A stretch of DNA of 64,000 nucleotides from Epiperipatus broadwayi (lineage: Eukaryota; Onychophora; Udeonychophora; Euonychophora; Peripatidae). The first letter of the stretch is position 1, and each line of letters starts with the position of its first letter. Under the pieces are notes generated by a model. The model searched no databases. It was not told the origin of the DNA and saw only the letters and a list, made by a program, of their open reading frames with translations. The DNA is taken from assembly GCA_028023455.1 (NCBI GenBank), contig JAQFVV010012405.1, forward strand, positions 4,093,149 through 4,157,148. The letters are read 5' to 3'. The position numbers and the translations under genes were made by a program. Positions 61,047 through 64,000 of the stretch are shown piece after piece.

Positions 61047-61201
61047 ATTCATCATCATCATCATTATCAACCATTATCAATCCACTGCAGGATGAAGGTC
61101 TCTCCAAGTTTAATTCATCTTCTCCGATCTTTAGCTTCTCTTCTCCACATCACCCCTGCACACTTTCTTATTTCATCCATCCATCTCACATGTGGTCTCA
61201 G
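61047..61201 (-). pseudogene. LINE 3' end, third copy
   Basis: Same family as 30331-30770: the tail TCATCATCATCATTATCAA at the left, then CAATCCACTGCAGGATGAAGG, CTCCACATCACCCCTGCACA and CATCCATCCATCTC. On the minus strand it encodes residues matching the R.MDE.RK.AGVMW and GE...QW(I)D ends. It is truncated at its 5' side at about 61201, losing everything upstream of the RPH.RWMDE segment. Best-preserved spelling of the three copies. Confidence 0.7.
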
Positions 61202-62199
61202 TAGATTACTCTTATTGATTTATTAGTTATGAAAAAAATCTGAAAATATCAATAGCCAATAGAGCAGTTCATTCCAAGATTTTAGTGCAAAATGATTGTA
61301 AATAATAATAATAATAATAATAAAGTATTAAAAAAGCAAATTTAAATCATTGCACAATAGCTCTATCATATTACTTACAAGAAATCCTACTATATACATG
61401 AAGAGTTAAACCAAATTGTGGTCAAAGAAATTTTTTTTTAGTACATTAATCCTTAAATTAAATAAAAGCATTTTTTTATATAAAATATTATATATATTAT
61501 TTTTAAAATTTGGATTTTGCAACAGACCTTTTGTAACTATTCATATTCGGATATAGAAACAAAGAATGTAAACAATATCACTGTATTTCTAGTGTTTGAA
61601 ATGAAATTCACACACTAAAAAATCATTTAATTCATATATTAAAAATCGTTTACAAGATTTTTTATGTTTACGAAGACAAAGTTTTTAAAAATGGCAAATC
61701 TACTAGAGAATCAATAGAAACTAAGGATTTTATTCTTCATTTAATTTTTTTTTTCCATTTTAATTAATTGGAAAGGCTCTTTAAAACATATTTAAAATAT
61801 ATATATACCACAATTGCATTATAAATCATTACATTTTTTTTTTGTTTAGGAATGCAATGTTTTAAAATATGCCTATGAGAGGAATTAAAATTTCATTCTT
61901 CATTTGTTTATCTTTCCACTTTAATTAAATGGAAACACTTTTTAGTGAATCCTCAATGAAAATTGACCTAACCAATATCACAAATTTTGAAATTTGATCT
62001 ACTGACAGTATTAGACGGACAATTCTAAAATATTTCAGTGACATATTATTTATACAAATTTGAAAAAAATCCATTCAAGAGAATTATTTTAATATTTGAC
62101 ATGAACACACAAACAGAATATGTACGTTAAATAAGTATTAAAAACTGTAAAGGCAGGATAAGTATCTAAAAAAATTTCTGAAATTTACCTTTAGTGATA
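61202..62199. other. AT-rich region without recognisable gene
   Basis: A short (AAT)n tract lies at 61301-61324. Nothing else was identified. Confidence 0.5.
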
Positions 62200-62355
62200 T
62201 ATGTAGGGTATATGAGCACAGACTTTCACACCACCCCACCACTCTCCACTCTATCTTATAACACTGATGCACTCGAACACATATATGTCGAAAAGATAAA
62301 TAATCACCAGTAAACGTATTTCATGCTAAAACAGCAATCATCAGTTGGTCCAGTG
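62200..62355 (-). mobile_element. Hammerhead fold-back family, single-arm copy
   Basis: Begins with GTAGGGTATATGAGCACAGA, continues through CACTCTCCACTCTATCTTAT and ends just after the ribozyme-like motif (GTTGGTCCAGTG). No right arm follows. The motif at 62306-62349 on minus reads ACCAA, CTGATGA (62338-62344), TGCT/AGCA stem II with loop GTTTT, GAA (62320-62322), ATACGTTT, A, CTGGT. Core residues are intact, but stems I and III each have a mismatch. Confidence 0.7.
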
Positions 62356-62660
62356 ATATAGTTTAGATGATTAATATCATCTTATCTATCATATTCATAA
62401 ATATAAAATTTCCTGGTTTAATTCTCACTAATATTACTGCCACTGCACAGGCCAGTTACACCTGAAGAAGTCAAGAAATAATGCTATCTCTAAAGTTGTG
62501 TTCTATACTAAACTATGTTTTATTATTTACAATTGAATATATCTGAAAAATTATTTAAAAAAAAAAACATTTTTTCTAAAAATATTTAGCAATTAAGATA
62601 ATATCTAACATACAGGCTATATATATATACCTGTACAAACAATGTAATATATAGGGTATT
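62356..62660. other. Short AT-rich interval
   Basis: Separates the two neighbouring family copies. CACCTGAAGAAGTCAAGAAA near 62459 superficially recalls a hammerhead core, but the intervening bases cannot form stem II. No gene. Confidence 0.5.
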
Positions 62661-63034
62661 TTGAGTTCAGAATTTCACACGATCCCCAACTCTCCACACT
62701 ATTTCAACCTGGGTGTGATGAGAATGTTGGCATCAGTGTGGGCTTTGAGCATTCCATCATCAGATTTTCAATAGGATGGACAGATGAAGAGTTGGAGAGT
62801 AAAGTGGATTGAAGCCTGTCCATTAAAGTATGAAGATTGGCTATCTTAATATATATCTGAGCATGTATTGTATATATGTGTAAAGATGATAATCTGGAAC
62901 AACTGATTATTACTGGTTTAGCACAAAATATGTATATTGGTGATTATTTATCTTTTAGACATATATGTGATCAAAGGTACCAGTAGTATGAAACAGGGTG
63001 GAGAGTTGAGGATTATGTGAAAGTCTGAGCTCAA
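62661..63034. mobile_element. Hammerhead fold-back family, diverged two-ended copy
   Basis: Ends TTGAGTTCAGAATTTCACAC and GTGAAAGTCTGAGCTCAA are inverted, with CCAACTCTCCAC/GTGGAGAGTTGAGG next. The interior shares TTTGAGCATTCCATCATCAG (inverted) with 49585-49615 and AAGCCTGTCCATTAAAGTAT with 49530-49560. The plus-strand motif at 62898-62941 has CTGATTA (G8 to T) and AAA for GAA, so the ribozyme core is dead. Confidence 0.75.
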
Positions 63035-64000
63035 TTAAGATGATGTAAATGGACCAACATACAAACAATCATTAGTGACTTGGGATAGTTTGGGTTAAGA
63101 TGAAGACTAATGAGATAATAGATGTGAAATACATCCACCCTAAAAATTTGATTATCTTTTTCATATATTCAAGGGACACTGATTATAAAATTAAAGTGCC
63201 TAAATTCTAAATCCTTATCTTGGTAAAAGGGTGATCACCTAGAATAACTTACAGTGATGCTAGCATGCACAAGATACATAGTTTAAAGAAAGTATGTAGA
63301 GGAAAATGAAAGTTATTACATGGATGTTATTTATATTCAAGGTTTTTGTATTGTTAATTCGAAGTCAAACTTTTGACATGAATTTATAGAATAGAATTTG
63401 ATTTGCATATTGTGGATAATTTTCAAGATTGCCATGATCACCCTTTTTTCCTCTAAAAAAATTATTTTTTCTGCACTTATTGGAAAAACTGAAGCAGCCT
63501 TTAGTAATTAGTTGTTCTATTTCTTTCTTAATTGGCTTATGCTAATAAAGTTAGTTGGTGTTAATTCTGTAATGGTGAAAAACAGATCTAATCCATACTT
63601 GCAGAAAGATTCTGTCTCAATGCACCAATTTTGTTGTGCTTATATATTTTCTGCTAGAAAGTATTTTTTCCAGCTGATAAATAAATGAGATAAAACTAAA
63701 ATAGTGTTGAAATATCTACTCCATCAATTTACATTAATAATATATTAACAACAGTTTAAAAAGTTGATTATCGATTATGGCTGATATAATTACAATTGCA
63801 TGCATGTTGATAGTAACAATTAAGTGAGTGAAAAATGCTATACCCTTTATAATAAAATTTAACACTTCTAGGCTTACCTCATAAAAGTTTCAATACTAAT
63901 TGCCACTAGCAGCTTCCTGCTGCCAGCTTGAGACTATGTGAGTACATTCTTGCAAATAAATAGTGGATAATGTGCATTACATCAGAGTATTTTCAGCATG
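63035..64000. other. AT-rich region without recognisable gene
   Basis: No gene or repeat recognised to the window end. Confidence 0.5.

Noticed and set aside
62455-62490. CTGAAGA..AAGAAA resembling a hammerhead core
   Set aside because: The bases between the two core segments cannot form stem II and no stem I partner is visible.

Overview
The window is AT-rich (roughly three quarters A+T by eye) eukaryotic, almost certainly animal, non-coding DNA. I see no intact host protein-coding gene: reading frames are short, codon structure is absent, and the longest open frames come from trinucleotide microsatellites. Recognisable content is layers of transposable-element debris: non-LTR retrotransposons (LINEs), Penelope-like elements (PLEs), tRNA-derived SINEs, and an unusual density of fold-back (inverted-repeat) elements. 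The mix of PLEs with GIY-YIG endonuclease, LINEs with (TCA)n tails, tRNA-SINEs and hammerhead-like motifs suits an invertebrate metazoan (mollusc, arthropod or similar); the species cannot be fixed from this sequence.

Layout. 1-13 kb: AT-rich intergenic or intronic DNA with a 38-bp-arm hairpin flanked by a 15-bp duplication (2384-2540) and a 305-bp fold-back (11357-11661) carrying a hammerhead-like core. 13.3-18.0 kb: two direct ~2.04-kb copies of one unidentified element. 18.35-18.74 kb: a (TAG)n-(TAA)n microsatellite. 20.4-21.0 kb: two adjacent fold-backs, the first with three hammerhead-like cores. 22.97-23.10 kb: a SINE with a perfect 15-bp target-site duplication. 23.5-30.3 kb: several hairpins, a PLE 3' end and copy A of a repeat. 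30.3-32.2 kb: two minus-strand LINE 3' ends, one split by a small insertion. 34.4-42.9 kb: a nested composite, in which a LINE (endonuclease, reverse transcriptase, C-terminal zinc knuckle) is interrupted by copy B of the kb-scale repeat and again by a PLE. 46.6-46.9 kb: a second microsatellite. 49.3-50.9 kb: a ~1.59-kb inverted-repeat element with a hammerhead-like motif and a nested SINE. 51.9-52.9 kb: another LINE. 52.9-57.7 kb: four fold-backs, the last a 2.2-kb head-to-head PLE pair. 59.6-63.0 kb: further fragments, including two more copies of the hammerhead fold-back family.

The most interesting signal is the recurrence of hammerhead-ribozyme-like cores (CUGANGA, stem II, GAA, short stem III, U-H cleavage step, stem I) inside fold-back elements of at least three sequence families. 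One family recurs at 1-45, 34.8-35.2, 49.3-50.9, 62.2 and 62.6-63.0 kb, and its bare terminal hairpin at 55.2 kb. Hammerhead motifs are known in PLEs and in retrozymes; their placement in both arms of palindromic elements is what looks unusual. No computation was run, and boundaries are good to a few bases unless stated.
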